DNA of 64,000 bases from JAAFHB01 sp942493325 (GTDB lineage: Bacteria > Bacteroidota > Bacteroidia > Bacteroidales > Prolixibacteraceae), in assembly GCA_942493325.1 (NCBI GenBank), contig OW818689.1, positions 4,774,001 through 4,838,000 on the forward strand, written 5' to 3'. The number at the start of each line of letters is the position of its first letter. Position 1 is the first letter of the stretch. Under the pieces are notes generated by a model. It was not told where the DNA came from. It saw nothing but the letters and a program-made list of their open reading frames with translations, and did no database searches. Of this stretch, positions 1 to 9,450 are shown one piece after another. The translations under genes and the position numbers were made by a program.

Positions 1-1
1 C

Positions 2-727
2 CATTGGATTGTTCGAAGTCCGATGCAAAATCAGTTGTTTTTTCATTACCAAGATGGTAGCCGCGCCCAAAAGGTCGTTGTAGAACTATTGCGATCATTC
101 CAGGGAGCAGTCCAGAGTGATGCCTATGGCGCTTATGATATCTACGAAAATAAAAAAGGCGTTTTACTTCTCGGCTGCATGGCCCATGCCCGGCGTAAGT
201 TTGAACAAGCCTTAAAGGACGATCCGCAGAGAGCCGGATATGCATTAAAAATAATCCGTGATTTATACGCCATCGAGCGGGAGGCTCAGGAAATGGAGCT
301 ATCATATGATAAGATCAGGCAAATACGGGAAGAGAAATCATACCCGATAATCAAAGAGTTTGAGAAATGGCTGATCGAAAACTGCACAAAAGTTTTACCC
401 AAAAGCCTTATCGGAAAAGCTATCGCATACACTTATAATATTTATCCCCGCCTTGCACGTTATGTACTCGACGGAAGATACAATATCGATAATAACGGGG
501 CTGAAAATGGGGTTCGCCCCCTGGCATTAGGTCGGAAAAATTATATGTTCTGTGGAAACAACGAAGCAGCCGAACGAACAGCCATTATCTATTCCTTGTT
601 GGGTACTTGCAAGGTAGCAGGAGTCAATCCAACACTATGGCTCACCGATGTGTTGAACCGGCTGCCTGATCACTCCGTTCTCCGATTAAGTGAACTGCTC
701 CCCGCAAACTGGAAACCGATCGAATAG
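2..727 (+). CDS. IS66 family transposase, C-terminal part (5' truncated by window edge)
   Basis: This is the catalytic and C-terminal part of an IS66 (TnpC-type) DDE transposase, which cuts and rejoins the ends of its own element. The frame is open to the window edge and reads HWIVRSP before the first internal Met, a stretch typical of the family core, so the real start lies upstream. Family landmarks are QSDAYGAYD (a catalytic Asp region), CMAHARRKF, and NNGAENGVRPLALGRKNY, holding the catalytic Glu, followed by GNNEAAERTAIIYSLLGTCK. The end, LTDVLNRLP...LLPANWKP, matches the IS66 C-terminal domain. No frameshift is visible in the visible part, so it may be intact. The small IS66 accessory genes (tnpA/tnpB) would lie to the left. 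Confidence 0.93.
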   Translation, partial: HWIVRSPMQNQLFFHYQDGSRAQKVVVELLRSFQGAVQSDAYGAYDIYENKKGVLLLGCMAHARRKFEQALKDDPQRAGYALKIIRDLYAIEREAQEMELSYDKIRQIREEKSYPIIKEFEKWLIENCTKVLPKSLIGKAIAYTYNIYPRLARYVLDGRYNIDNNGAENGVRPLALGRKNYMFCGNNEAAERTAIIYSLLGTCKVAGVNPTLWLTDVLNRLPDHSVLRLSELLPANWKPIE

Positions 728-773
728 AATCCTGTCGAATCCAATATCCATCATATCCCCAAAAGGAACGAAA

Positions 774-801
774 TCGACCCCGTACCAGGCCGCATACTTA
801 C
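774..801. repeat. Putative right terminal inverted repeat of the IS66 element
   Basis: The segment from tcgaccccgtacc to catacttac ends in CTTAC, the inverted form of the GTAAG end of IS66 elements. It lies 47 bases after the transposase stop, a normal position for the right end. The matching left end is not in the window. Confidence 0.55.
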
Positions 802-859
802 AGTATAGCGAAGGAAATGAGCCAATGCTTGAATTTCTGAAAAGATATCCTGCAATTGT

Positions 860-3019
860 CTAGCTGAGTTCCAGCATGACGATTTCGTGATCATGTATTC
901 GTGGTACAGCTAAGGAAACTACCCCTTCCTTGATTTCAAATTGTGGTTTTTCTCCTCTTACCAGCAATTGTACCCCTTCGACCTTCGGGCCCTGCGGAAT
1001 AGTGACACTTACTTCGACATCAACCGGTATCAGTTCTCGGAAAGGTCCTTTCATCATCATCGGATTGGTGAGGTTCACAAGATGAACGGTCATCGATCGT
1101 TCCTGGCGCCAGACGGTCACATCAATTACCCCGGGACCTTTCACCTCAACCAAAGGCTTCTCGTTAAGTGCCCAGAGAATGGTGTTGCGAAGAAGCTTCC
1201 CGTGATCGGCCGACATGATCTGCCAGAATGTACGGTCAATATCTCCGGGAAAATAGGCAACGCGCCCTTTGCCGGTGTCCCGAAGATATAGCCCGCGGAT
1301 ATTCGTTTCCGGAACACGCGGATAAACATCCTCCATGGGAAGGTCCGGATAAGTCGGGATCAGGGTTACCGGAGACGGAAATTCGCTACGGGGTGATACC
1401 TTGACTTCGTAAATTGTATTAATAATCCTGTAGGCATCTTCGAGATCTTTCACAACCGGATGGAACTGGCTGGTTGAAGGATCATTTTTCAACCGTAAAT
1501 AACTGTTCTGCATAGGGCCTTCCACTTTCTGATCATACGAAACTCCGAACAGGTTATTCAGTCCAAAATCTTTTCTGGTATTACCTTCAACATCGTAAAG
1601 TGAAGTCTCAAAAGTGGCTACGATGCTCCCGCCACCCTCAACGAACCGGCGAAGCTGATCACACTGCACATCAGAAAGTGAAGCAATATTGGGTAGCACC
1701 AGCAGTTTGAAAGGTTTCAGGTGTTCCGGATCCAGCAAACTGGCATTGACCATTTCGAAAGGGATGCGATTTTCCAACAGAGCATGGTACATGCCGGAGG
1801 AATGGTCATTATTTTTCTGCTGCCATGCTTTACTCCCGTAATTCGGATTCTGTTCTGAAAACACCATCCCCACGCGCGCTATCGGGGCAATATTCCGAAG
1901 ATAGGTCTCGTTCCTGAACAAAACCTGGTAAATTTTATCTACTGTATCGAGCCACCGGCGGTCGTAGATAACTCCCGAAAATTTGGTGAACCAGGGGCGC
2001 ATACCATTGGCGGTAGCCTCGGCCACCCACACCCTGATTTCGGCATCACTTTGTACCGAATCCTTCCAACGGTATGGCTCTTCGATACCGACACTGAAAA
2101 TTCCGCCCAGTGGTTTCATTCCGATGGATGCCCGCAACTCCTTGGCAACCTTGCCGTTTGACCATGGTGGTATTACCCCGCTCCGTGCCTGGTGATCGGT
2201 AAAAACAATATCCGACAGTTTCCCGGTAATTACCTTGTCAGGAAAGCCATTCGGAATAAACCGCGAAGTTGATTTTTGTTTTCTGATGATGTCATCCCAT
2301 AACACCCACAACTCTTTGAGACGCAGTGTGCTCCATTCGTTATACTTTACCCATACGGGATCAAAACGGTTGGTATTCCGTGGAAGTTCCAATCCGGCAA
2401 ATGTTTTGAAGTTCCGGGTGCAATGCTCACAATAGCAAATTCCATGGCCTGCCCAGCGGTTCGAGAATATTCCGTCGGGCTGGTATCTCTCCATGATCTC
2501 GTTATGCACCTGTGTCATGAATTCGAAATTGTACGGACCAAGGGCGCAGGTGACCCACAGATCCGGATTTGACCAGTGGCGCCGTTTTTCACCATTGGCA
2601 GTCACTGCAATCCAGTCAGGGTGGGCATCATATACATTCTGCCTGACTGCATGAGGATCGGTGCGGGCCATTACCGACATATTCATTTTGCGGCAACCCT
2701 CCACCAAATAGCCAAACGGATCTGAATTTCCAAGCCAGTTGCTCCGGTGATGAAGCGGGACATCAGTAGGATAATAGGCCACAATTCCTCCCGCACTGAG
2801 GCAGGCGGCATCGGCATGAATCCGGCTGAAATAGCTCAGCCAGAAATCGGGATCGAACCGGCCGGGATCATTTTCCACCAGGGTGAGCTGGGCCCACCTC
2901 ATTGGACGATCGTACCAGGTATCTTTCCCTGTCGTGCCAAAGTAGGCCAATGCCGGAGACCCAACCAATGCAATGGTACCACCGATACTGGTTCTCTTTA
3001 TAAATTGTCTTCTCTTCAT
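860..3019 (-). CDS. Tat-exported GHL6-type glycoside hydrolase-like protein
   Basis: A 719-residue exported protein. It begins MKRRQFIKRTS followed by a hydrophobic stretch ending near SPALA, a twin-arginine export signal. Residues about 35-370 resemble the hypothetical glycosyl hydrolase 6 (GHL6) TIM-barrel family, with DAACLSAGGIVAYYPT, a DPHAVRQNVYDAHPDW segment, and a Cys-rich ICYCEHCTRNF motif. Residues about 380-500 resemble the beta-galactosidase trimerisation (class I glutamine amidotransferase-like) domain: RVGMVFSEQNPNY and LVLPNIASLSDVQ...RFVEGGGSIVATFE. The tail is beta-rich. It is the last gene of a three-gene operon, 41 bases after the enolase-superfamily gene, and is a paralogue of the first. 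The substrate is unknown; a role in periplasmic carbohydrate breakdown is inferred. Confidence 0.8.
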   Translation of the reverse strand: MKRRQFIKRTSIGGTIALVGSPALAYFGTTGKDTWYDRPMRWAQLTLVENDPGRFDPDFWLSYFSRIHADAACLSAGGIVAYYPTDVPLHHRSNWLGNSDPFGYLVEGCRKMNMSVMARTDPHAVRQNVYDAHPDWIAVTANGEKRRHWSNPDLWVTCALGPYNFEFMTQVHNEIMERYQPDGIFSNRWAGHGICYCEHCTRNFKTFAGLELPRNTNRFDPVWVKYNEWSTLRLKELWVLWDDIIRKQKSTSRFIPNGFPDKVITGKLSDIVFTDHQARSGVIPPWSNGKVAKELRASIGMKPLGGIFSVGIEEPYRWKDSVQSDAEIRVWVAEATANGMRPWFTKFSGVIYDRRWLDTVDKIYQVLFRNETYLRNIAPIARVGMVFSEQNPNYGSKAWQQKNNDHSSGMYHALLENRIPFEMVNASLLDPEHLKPFKLLVLPNIASLSDVQCDQLRRFVEGGGSIVATFETSLYDVEGNTRKDFGLNNLFGVSYDQKVEGPMQNSYLRLKNDPSTSQFHPVVKDLEDAYRIINTIYEVKVSPRSEFPSPVTLIPTYPDLPMEDVYPRVPETNIRGLYLRDTGKGRVAYFPGDIDRTFWQIMSADHGKLLRNTILWALNEKPLVEVKGPGVIDVTVWRQERSMTVHLVNLTNPMMMKGPFRELIPVDVEVSVTIPQGPKVEGVQLLVRGEKPQFEIKEGVVSLAVPRIHDHEIVMLELS

Positions 3020-3060
3020 ATCCGATTTTTAAACTGGCAGAATTTTGGAATGTTGCACTT

Positions 3061-4347
3061 TTAACTTTTTACAACCAGGTGTTTCCTGATAAAATCAGGA
3101 TCAATGTCCACACCTGAACCATATCCGGTCGGAACTTTAATCATACCGTCTTCGACAGTCAAAGGTGATGTTTTACATTCAAAAATCACATCCGTTTTAA
3201 GTCCCTTGAATTCATGATAGGGCAGCGCATTGGGTAAGGCCGAAACAAAATGAATCATGTAGAGGAATCCGAGTCCTCCGCCGGTCATATGAGGCGTACA
3301 TTTTTTCCCCATCGCATCCGCCATAAGTGCCACTTTTTTTGCCCGGATCATTCCGCCGAAATAATAGAAGTCGGGTTGAACAATCTGAAGTCCATCATTC
3401 GCGATCAGCCATCGGAATCCGTGAAGGCTGTATTCCTGTTCGCCGCCAGCCACCGGAATTTTAAGGGCATCAGCTACCTGTTTCGTTTCTTCATACCAGT
3501 CGAAAGGAACAGGTTCTTCGAAAAACTCAAATTTGTATTCTTCGAGTAATTTCCCCACACGAATGGCCTCATCAACCGAATAGAACCCATTGGAATCGGC
3601 ATAAAGCACCATTTTATCGCCAAAGGTTTTGCGCACAAGCGGAATAATCGTCTCTGTTCTTCCTGCAGGACCAACTGCCTTCATGTCTTCAGTGCCGAAC
3701 ATAAGTCCGCCAACTTTTATCTTCAATGCTTTGGCTTTGTACTCAGCAACATCTCTGGTTATCAATTCCATTGATTCTTCAACCGGTTTTTCACGGTATT
3801 CAGTTGCCTGGTAAACAGCCACCTTTGGATGGTGAATATCACCTATGAGCTGACCGATTGATTTTCGGGCAATACGCCCCATCATATCGAGAATGGCGAA
3901 TTCGATGGTAGCCAGGGGTACGCCAAGCGCCATCCCGCTCAGGCGGAAATTAAGCTTGTAGATATAAACTTTTTCAATGATCATATCCAGTTCGCGCGCA
4001 TCCTTGTTAATGAAAAACGGTTGAACCAAATCGGGAAATATCGGGTACAGCGATTTAAGCTGTCCATGGCCAACCGATAATCCTTCAGCACCGTCTTTTG
4101 ATCTTACACGGCAAATAAAACTATTTTTAAAACGCAGTAATTCAACTGTTTCGATAATAATGGGATTTGGAAAGAACTCCTTTCTGAAGATAGGTTGTGC
4201 CAGTATTTCGTCAAGCCTGGCATAATTTGGGTTGATGGCCTTTGAGGCAGGTCCTGTGGTTTCTGATCCGCGCGAGGAGAGGGGTAATGCAGCAGCCAGG
4301 CCACCGGCCAGGGCTGTTCCGATAAATTGACGTCGGTTGGTTTCCAT
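3061..4347 (-). CDS. Mandelate racemase/muconate lactonizing enzyme family protein, Tat-exported
   Basis: A 428-residue member of the enolase superfamily, whose members remove a proton alpha to a carboxylate, most often in sugar-acid dehydration or racemisation. METNRRQFIGTALAGGLAAALP is a twin-arginine signal, unusual because most relatives are cytoplasmic. The barrel shows the K-x-K segment (KALKIKVGG) and the three metal ligands in YADSNG, FFEEPVP and VAGGEQE. A His in CTPHMTGGG is the likely acid/base partner. This set points to the mandelate racemase subgroup. It sits between two exported GHL6-like proteins in one operon, so its substrate may be an acidic sugar released by them (inference). 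The start ATG follows the twin-arginine logic. Confidence 0.85.
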   Translation of the reverse strand: METNRRQFIGTALAGGLAAALPLSSRGSETTGPASKAINPNYARLDEILAQPIFRKEFFPNPIIIETVELLRFKNSFICRVRSKDGAEGLSVGHGQLKSLYPIFPDLVQPFFINKDARELDMIIEKVYIYKLNFRLSGMALGVPLATIEFAILDMMGRIARKSIGQLIGDIHHPKVAVYQATEYREKPVEESMELITRDVAEYKAKALKIKVGGLMFGTEDMKAVGPAGRTETIIPLVRKTFGDKMVLYADSNGFYSVDEAIRVGKLLEEYKFEFFEEPVPFDWYEETKQVADALKIPVAGGEQEYSLHGFRWLIANDGLQIVQPDFYYFGGMIRAKKVALMADAMGKKCTPHMTGGGLGFLYMIHFVSALPNALPYHEFKGLKTDVIFECKTSPLTVEDGMIKVPTGYGSGVDIDPDFIRKHLVVKS

Positions 4348-4458
4348 GTAAATTTATTTAGTTTGTATTGGCTTTTTTTTATAAGGTCATCCCGATTTAA
4401 CAGATCCTGACACCAGGAAATTAATTTTTATTAAATGCAATTGGGTTAATTAACATAT

Positions 4459-6807
4459 TTAAGTTATCACTACTACTTCATGATCAAGAATTGAACTGAT
4501 TTCGAACCGGCACCATCCGTTTTCAACTGTTACCGCGATTTTTTGATTGGAAACGAGCGGTTGCAGATTTTTCCCACCGACATCTGCCGGAATCCTGACA
4601 CTTACAGTCAGCGGACCAACCAGAATAAGCTCATCAACCGGCTGGCGCCATGTTCCGGTACTTGTCAGATTAACAATGTGCAAAACCAATCTGCCAGGCT
4701 GTTTGTAAAGGTGGCAATCGAGCAGACCTTTGCCATCGACAATAAGAGGGATATCATCTTTCGATGCCCAACGGATGATATTTGCCAGGAGGTTCCCGTG
4801 ATCCGGTAAATTATATCGTCCGAATTGCCTGTCAATATCAGCAGGTAAAAAAACGATCCGGTTTCCGTCCGGATTTGTCTTCACGATCAACCCCGGAATA
4901 CCTGTTTTCGTTGTCCGCATCCAGGCGGTTTCAGGAGGATAAATGGGAAATGAGGGAATGAATGTCATCAAAACATCTGTTCCCGGATCTGTCCTGATCG
5001 GATCCAGCATCCCGCCAAAAGGCAGTATGTCAGTATCTTCAAAGCCATTTAATGCTGCATGACGTTCGCTGGTAACAAGCGGTTCGGTCCCGTTTTTGGG
5101 TCCGTCAACCCGGGCACGCAACTCTGGCGTAAGACGAAGGTAGGTATGCAAAGTATCGGCGGCTCTTTTAATACGGGTCTCTTCCGGGATGGTCTTGCCC
5201 GGCTCAACTACGTGAGCGCCGAACAGATCGCCAAGGGCATAGTCTGGCCGCTGTTCTCCCCATTCATCGAACAGGCTACTCTCTCCTGACGCGATCAGGT
5301 TACCTCCGTTTTTCAAAAAGCGCCGGACACTTGCAACCTGGTCATCGGTCATAACTGCAAGATTCGGTAGCACTAAAAGCGAAAACTGATTTGCGTCGCG
5401 GTCGATATGATCGGCATGGACAGGAAGATAGGGTATCCGTGCCCGCAGGAGAGCCTGTGTCATACCGCGCCAAGGTAGCTCAACCAACTGTTCCGTGGAA
5501 TCATGTCCGTAGAAATCAGTATTTTGTTGTGACCACACGACACCAACTGTGGCCAGTGGTTGCCGGTTGATCAGAAATTCCTCGTGTGTTTTATGCCAGG
5601 TGAAAACCGGGGCTGAGGTATGGTACATGCGGCGATCTTCGTGGTAGGCGCCAACATGATGCCACCACGGCTGAATGCCTCCGGCCAAACCATCGATCAT
5701 CCACATTTGTGCTTCAGGTAACGGCTTTGACGACAACCGAAAGGTCGGTCTGCCTGCCTGGTACATGGCCATGCTTTCAGGAATAAGCTTGTCCCATCCT
5801 AAAAGTCCATGAATCAGTTTACCAATGTTGCCGTTTTGCTGAAAACCATCCGCATCATTACGCGCCTGGCTGTCGAGCATAATAAGTTCAGCTCTTTTAC
5901 AAATCTCTTTGTAGTCGCGAAAACTTTTGCTTTGTCCGCTGACAGAGCCACTGTTCATTCCTGCCCAGATGCAGTACTGCCCCCCTGCAGACCTGGTGGT
6001 TTTGTTATTCAGATCCCATATTTCGAGGCGGCGGTCATAATTCCAGCGGATCCATTCCTTGTACACCTGATTACTCCAGTTTGCTTTAAGCGGGATCTCC
6101 ATTCCGGAACGTTTATAAAAACTCTTTTTGCAATTCTCGCAATAACAGATTGAATCGCGACCCAGGCCGCTCCAGCTATTATCAGTAAATCCTTCAGGAT
6201 GATACAACTGTATGATCTCGCACAAAATTTCAGGGATATGCTCATTGTAGTAAGGACTATTGACACACGTAATATACAGATCAACCGCTTTGTAGGGATT
6301 GCCGACAGAATCTATGGCAAACCAGTCGGGATGTGCCCGGTAGAACTCCTCATGAGCCCGGTTTGAGTCCATTCGGGCAAAAACTGCAATTCCATCCTCG
6401 TGGGCAGCTTTGCATAAACTGCCGAAAAGATCCAGGCCCCCAAGATATTGCGCCTGGCGATGAAGGGGTACTTTGCTTGGATAGTAGGCCACAATACCTC
6501 CTGCATTTATAATAACACCTTGGATATGTGTGGTTTTCCAGTAATTGCGCCACCACGAAATATCGTAGTTGACCGGGTCTTTTTCGGTAATATTGGTCTG
6601 ACCCCAACGGGTTATCCGGCGATACCATGGAACATCCTCTCCTGCATTGCTTTTACTGATCGTCTCATTTGCTGAGAGTACACCAGGAACATTTACGGCA
6701 ATAGTGCCCGCCACAACGAAGGATTTCTTTAGAAAAGAGCGTCGATTTTCACCACGATTTGAAATAGCCTTGCCGACATCAATATTTGCCAATTTCCGGT
6801 TGTTCAT
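4459..6807 (-). CDS. Tat-exported GHL6-type glycoside hydrolase-like protein (operon first gene)
   Basis: A 782-residue exported protein, paralogous to the third gene of the operon. The ATG at 6807 (MNNRKLAN) is preferred; the longer frame begins with TTG. NRRSFLKKSFVVAGTIAVNVPGVLS is a twin-arginine signal placed about 25 residues in. The GHL6-like barrel follows, with VIINAGGIVAYYPSKVPLH, MDSNRAHEEFYRAHPDWF and CYCENCKKSF. Residues about 415-540 resemble the beta-galactosidase trimerisation domain (ATVGVVWSQQNTDFYG, LLVLPNLAVMTDDQ...FLKNGGNLIASGESSLFDEWG). A -7 box lies about 60 bases upstream. The tail (HIVNLTSTGTWRQPVDELILVGPL) is beta-rich and shared with the paralogue. Catalytic residues cannot be assigned with certainty. 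Confidence 0.8.
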   Translation of the reverse strand: MNNRKLANIDVGKAISNRGENRRSFLKKSFVVAGTIAVNVPGVLSANETISKSNAGEDVPWYRRITRWGQTNITEKDPVNYDISWWRNYWKTTHIQGVIINAGGIVAYYPSKVPLHRQAQYLGGLDLFGSLCKAAHEDGIAVFARMDSNRAHEEFYRAHPDWFAIDSVGNPYKAVDLYITCVNSPYYNEHIPEILCEIIQLYHPEGFTDNSWSGLGRDSICYCENCKKSFYKRSGMEIPLKANWSNQVYKEWIRWNYDRRLEIWDLNNKTTRSAGGQYCIWAGMNSGSVSGQSKSFRDYKEICKRAELIMLDSQARNDADGFQQNGNIGKLIHGLLGWDKLIPESMAMYQAGRPTFRLSSKPLPEAQMWMIDGLAGGIQPWWHHVGAYHEDRRMYHTSAPVFTWHKTHEEFLINRQPLATVGVVWSQQNTDFYGHDSTEQLVELPWRGMTQALLRARIPYLPVHADHIDRDANQFSLLVLPNLAVMTDDQVASVRRFLKNGGNLIASGESSLFDEWGEQRPDYALGDLFGAHVVEPGKTIPEETRIKRAADTLHTYLRLTPELRARVDGPKNGTEPLVTSERHAALNGFEDTDILPFGGMLDPIRTDPGTDVLMTFIPSFPIYPPETAWMRTTKTGIPGLIVKTNPDGNRIVFLPADIDRQFGRYNLPDHGNLLANIIRWASKDDIPLIVDGKGLLDCHLYKQPGRLVLHIVNLTSTGTWRQPVDELILVGPLTVSVRIPADVGGKNLQPLVSNQKIAVTVENGWCRFEISSILDHEVVVIT

Positions 6808-6870
6808 AAAAGGGGGATATTTCAATGATTTAGTAATATAACAGGATCATCGTAAGCGGTTAAAGATCGT

Positions 6871-6878
6871 CAAATATA
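6871..6878 (-). promoter_or_regulatory. Bacteroidota -7 box (TATATTTG) for the GHL6 operon
   Basis: On the minus strand this reads TATATTTG, a full match to TAnnTTTG. It lies about 64 bases upstream of the ATG at 6807. A TTTG at 6894-6897 (minus strand) could be the -33 element, but its spacing of 15 is shorter than usual. Confidence 0.5.
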
Positions 6879-7109
6879 TCCCTTTTTTTTAAACAAAATA
6901 TCGTAAAATTAAAGATAGGGGAAGGGAATTTTGATGGAAATAATATGGCATTGATAAGCGTTTTATAAATCGGTAAAAATATTAATGCTCTAATATTTAT
7001 AAGTCAGATTGACGGCTTCGAGGCATAAAAGTAGAAAAGAATGAGTGTCCCGGGAAAACGTTAGAAGTATTTGAACTTGCCAAATAATATTCCTGACCCG
7101 AAACATTCC

Positions 7110-7117
7110 TATCTTTG
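7110..7117 (+). promoter_or_regulatory. Bacteroidota -7 box (TATCTTTG) for the SDR gene
   Basis: TATCTTTG matches TAnnTTTG and lies 26 bases upstream of the ATG at 7144, leaving a short leader. It argues against a start upstream of that ATG. No convincing -33 TTTG is seen at the standard distance. The 336-base divergent gap 6808-7143 otherwise holds only A/T-rich sequence. Confidence 0.55.
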
Positions 7118-7143
7118 CATTTTTAAGAAAGACGGGATTTTTG

Positions 7144-8697
7144 ATGGAGAATAGTACAGAACAAAAAGTAAATTTAACCGAATTAGAAATAAACAGCTGC
7201 ATTTCTGTTTTAGAACATTTACTGCTGAATGGTGATCAGCTTATTCACCTGTCAAACGAGCAGCGTCTCAGGCTGATGAAGGCGGCAGGACAAATAACCC
7301 GGCCAGACAAGGCAGAAATATACAAGCGGAATAAAAGTGTAAAAGTTGCCAGGAGACAAGCCGAGATTACGAGTAACCGCAATGCTCGTGCTGCTACCAG
7401 TATCCGCAGCGCACGGACTACAGGTGTATTTGAAGCACCCCTGCAGGTTGCCCTCCCGGCTGGTCCTTCAACGGGTGAGAAGCATTTCCTGGTCTCGGAG
7501 CAAAATTGTTACATCTGTAAGAAACCATACCTTGAGATACATCATTTTTATGATTCAATGTGTAAGGAGTGTGGTGATTTGAATTATGCCAAGCGGTTTC
7601 AAAGATGCGATCTTACCGGCCAGATTGCACTTATCACTGGATCGAGGCTTAAAATCGGGTACCATGCCACATTAATGATGCTTCGCTCAGGGGCTACTGT
7701 TATTGCGACCACCCGCTTTCCTGCAGACTCGGCAATCCGCTTTGCCAGGGAAAAGGATTTTACGGAGTGGGGCCACCGGCTCCATATCTATGGCCTGGAC
7801 CTGAGACACATCCCAAGCGTTGAGTTGTTTGCATCATATGTAGAGCAGAAATATGAAAGGCTTGATATTTTAATCAATAATGCAGCACAAACGGTCCGCC
7901 GGCCTTCAGGCTTTTACTCCCATTTAATGGACAACGAGACACTTCCGTTTCATCAGCATTCGGGAGACGTTCAGTTGCTTCTCTCGCATCATCAGCAATG
8001 TTTGAAAGAAATTGATAATTTTAATCATCCCGGTGATAAATCCTCAAAAGCTTTGGCTGTTTCATGGAACGGGCAGGAGCCGGGCATTGGCATCAGGGCA
8101 TCGGCGCAGCTTTCTCAAATACCCTATAAATTTGATAATTCCATCGATGCAGCGGAGGCCTTCCCGGAAGGAAAACTCGATGCCGATCTTCAGCAGGTCG
8201 ATCTGAGGAGTAACAATAGCTGGCGATTAAAACTGGGACAGATTGAAACGCTCGAAATGGTTGAAGTACAGCTTGTAAATTCCATCGCCCCGTTCGTAAT
8301 ATGCAATCGTCTTATCGCCCTGATGAGGAGAGATTACACAGGCAGGAAACATGTTGTGAATGTATCGGCAATGGAAGGAAAGTTCCATGGGTTCAAAAAG
8401 GCCGACCGCCACCCGCACACCAACATGGCGAAAGCATCACTCAATATGTTAACACATACTGCAGCCAGTGATCTTGCCAAGGATGGTATATTTATGAATG
8501 CAGTAGATACAGGATGGGTTACCGACGAAGATCCTGTTGATTTGGCAAAACATAAACAAGAAGTTCACGATTTTCAGCCACCATTGGATATTGTAGATGG
8601 TGCAGCCCGCGTTTGTGATCCGTTTATTGACGGAATTAATACCGGGAAACACTGGAGCGGAAGGTTTTTAAAGGATTATTTCCCGATAAGCTGGTAA
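7144..8697 (+). CDS. SDR-family oxidoreductase-like protein with N-terminal four-cysteine module
   Basis: A 517-residue protein with a short-chain dehydrogenase/reductase fold at about residues 158-450. The dinucleotide-binding glycine motif is TGSRLKIGY (165-173) and the NNAG equivalent is NNAA (245-248). The active-site Ser is in VNVSAMEG (S408) and the Lys in NMAKAS (K430). The residue four before that Lys, normally the catalytic Tyr, is Thr (T426, in HPHTNMAK). Upstream are about 120 residues of unknown fold, and a four-cysteine module C122-x2-C125...C140-x2-C143 that looks like a zinc site, ending just before the SDR core. An insert around residues 255-370 lengthens the fold. The ATG is chosen over the TTG one codon upstream. 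Substrate unknown; monocistronic. Confidence 0.8.
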   Translation: MENSTEQKVNLTELEINSCISVLEHLLLNGDQLIHLSNEQRLRLMKAAGQITRPDKAEIYKRNKSVKVARRQAEITSNRNARAATSIRSARTTGVFEAPLQVALPAGPSTGEKHFLVSEQNCYICKKPYLEIHHFYDSMCKECGDLNYAKRFQRCDLTGQIALITGSRLKIGYHATLMMLRSGATVIATTRFPADSAIRFAREKDFTEWGHRLHIYGLDLRHIPSVELFASYVEQKYERLDILINNAAQTVRRPSGFYSHLMDNETLPFHQHSGDVQLLLSHHQQCLKEIDNFNHPGDKSSKALAVSWNGQEPGIGIRASAQLSQIPYKFDNSIDAAEAFPEGKLDADLQQVDLRSNNSWRLKLGQIETLEMVEVQLVNSIAPFVICNRLIALMRRDYTGRKHVVNVSAMEGKFHGFKKADRHPHTNMAKASLNMLTHTAASDLAKDGIFMNAVDTGWVTDEDPVDLAKHKQEVHDFQPPLDIVDGAARVCDPFIDGINTGKHWSGRFLKDYFPISW

Positions 8698-8842
8698 TTG
8701 GGGAGATGTTGGGAAAATTTGCCAATTTGTCAATTTGTCAATGTGCCAATGTGCTTATGCTTTCCGATTGGATTAGGAGCAACACCTGGATTTTGTAGGA
8801 ATCATGGAATCGAAGATCAGTGCTTCTAAACTTAGATCCGTG

Positions 8843-9100
8843 AGCTGACGGGCGTGTTATTCGCTCTAATTCGTAATTCAGTATCGCCAAAGCCTGGTAT
8901 GAATTCGCGTTATCCCGCAGGGATCCGTCAGCTGACGGATGACCCCGGGTAAGCGATTCCGGATTCTATAAAATATTAATGGCTCAAACCTTATTCGGAA
9001 TCGTGCCACCCGGGGTAAGGAGATTAACAAAAATACGGCGCAACTGCACTCTTAATTGAAAATCGAACCTGCCATGCGCCGCAAGATTCGAAAGGGCGAA
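8843..9100. repeat. Structured intergenic repeat, copy 1
   Basis: This copy aligns with 9451-9729 over nearly its whole length. It contains three nested palindromic parts: ATCCGTCAGCTGACGGAT (a perfect 18-mer); a pair of arms from ACCCCGGGTAAGCGATTCCG to a near-complement ending in CCACCCGGGGT; and GGCGCA...TGCGCC arms near its end. No reading frame is preserved between the copies, so it is non-coding. Confidence 0.8.
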
Positions 9101-9450
9101 GTTGAGAAGTTGAGAAAATTTGCCAATGAACACCTCAACCAACAATAGTAATGACTTAAATTATGGCGGTGAGTAACCCTTATTCCCTTGATAGTCCCTC
9201 ATTATGTGCCATATGGCCCGAAATAGAATAACTTTTAAAAAGAAGTTACATAAGAGAAAAATTCACTTCGTCATATACTTTTCCTTATTCCTTTATTTTG
9301 GGTAAAAGAACCTTTCGATAATCTTCAGCACATCCGGGGGATTTAAAATAAGGGAATAAGGGAACTGTTTTTTTAGTATGCTTTCTACTAAGGGAATAAG
9401 GATTAAACTTTGTACAAATTCCCCGATTCCTCCCGATTCTCAGGACTAGT

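Larger units (their letters stand above)
1..801 (+). mobile_element. IS66-family insertion sequence, right part (left part outside window)
   Basis: The window opens inside an IS66 transposase gene. Downstream of its stop, the sequence ending in GGCCGCATACTTAC at 801 reads, on the opposite strand, GTAAGTATGCGGCC. IS66 elements characteristically begin with GTAAG-type ends, so 801 is the likely right boundary. The 8 bases after it (agtatagc) would be the target duplication, which cannot be tested because the left end is outside the window. Confidence 0.75.
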
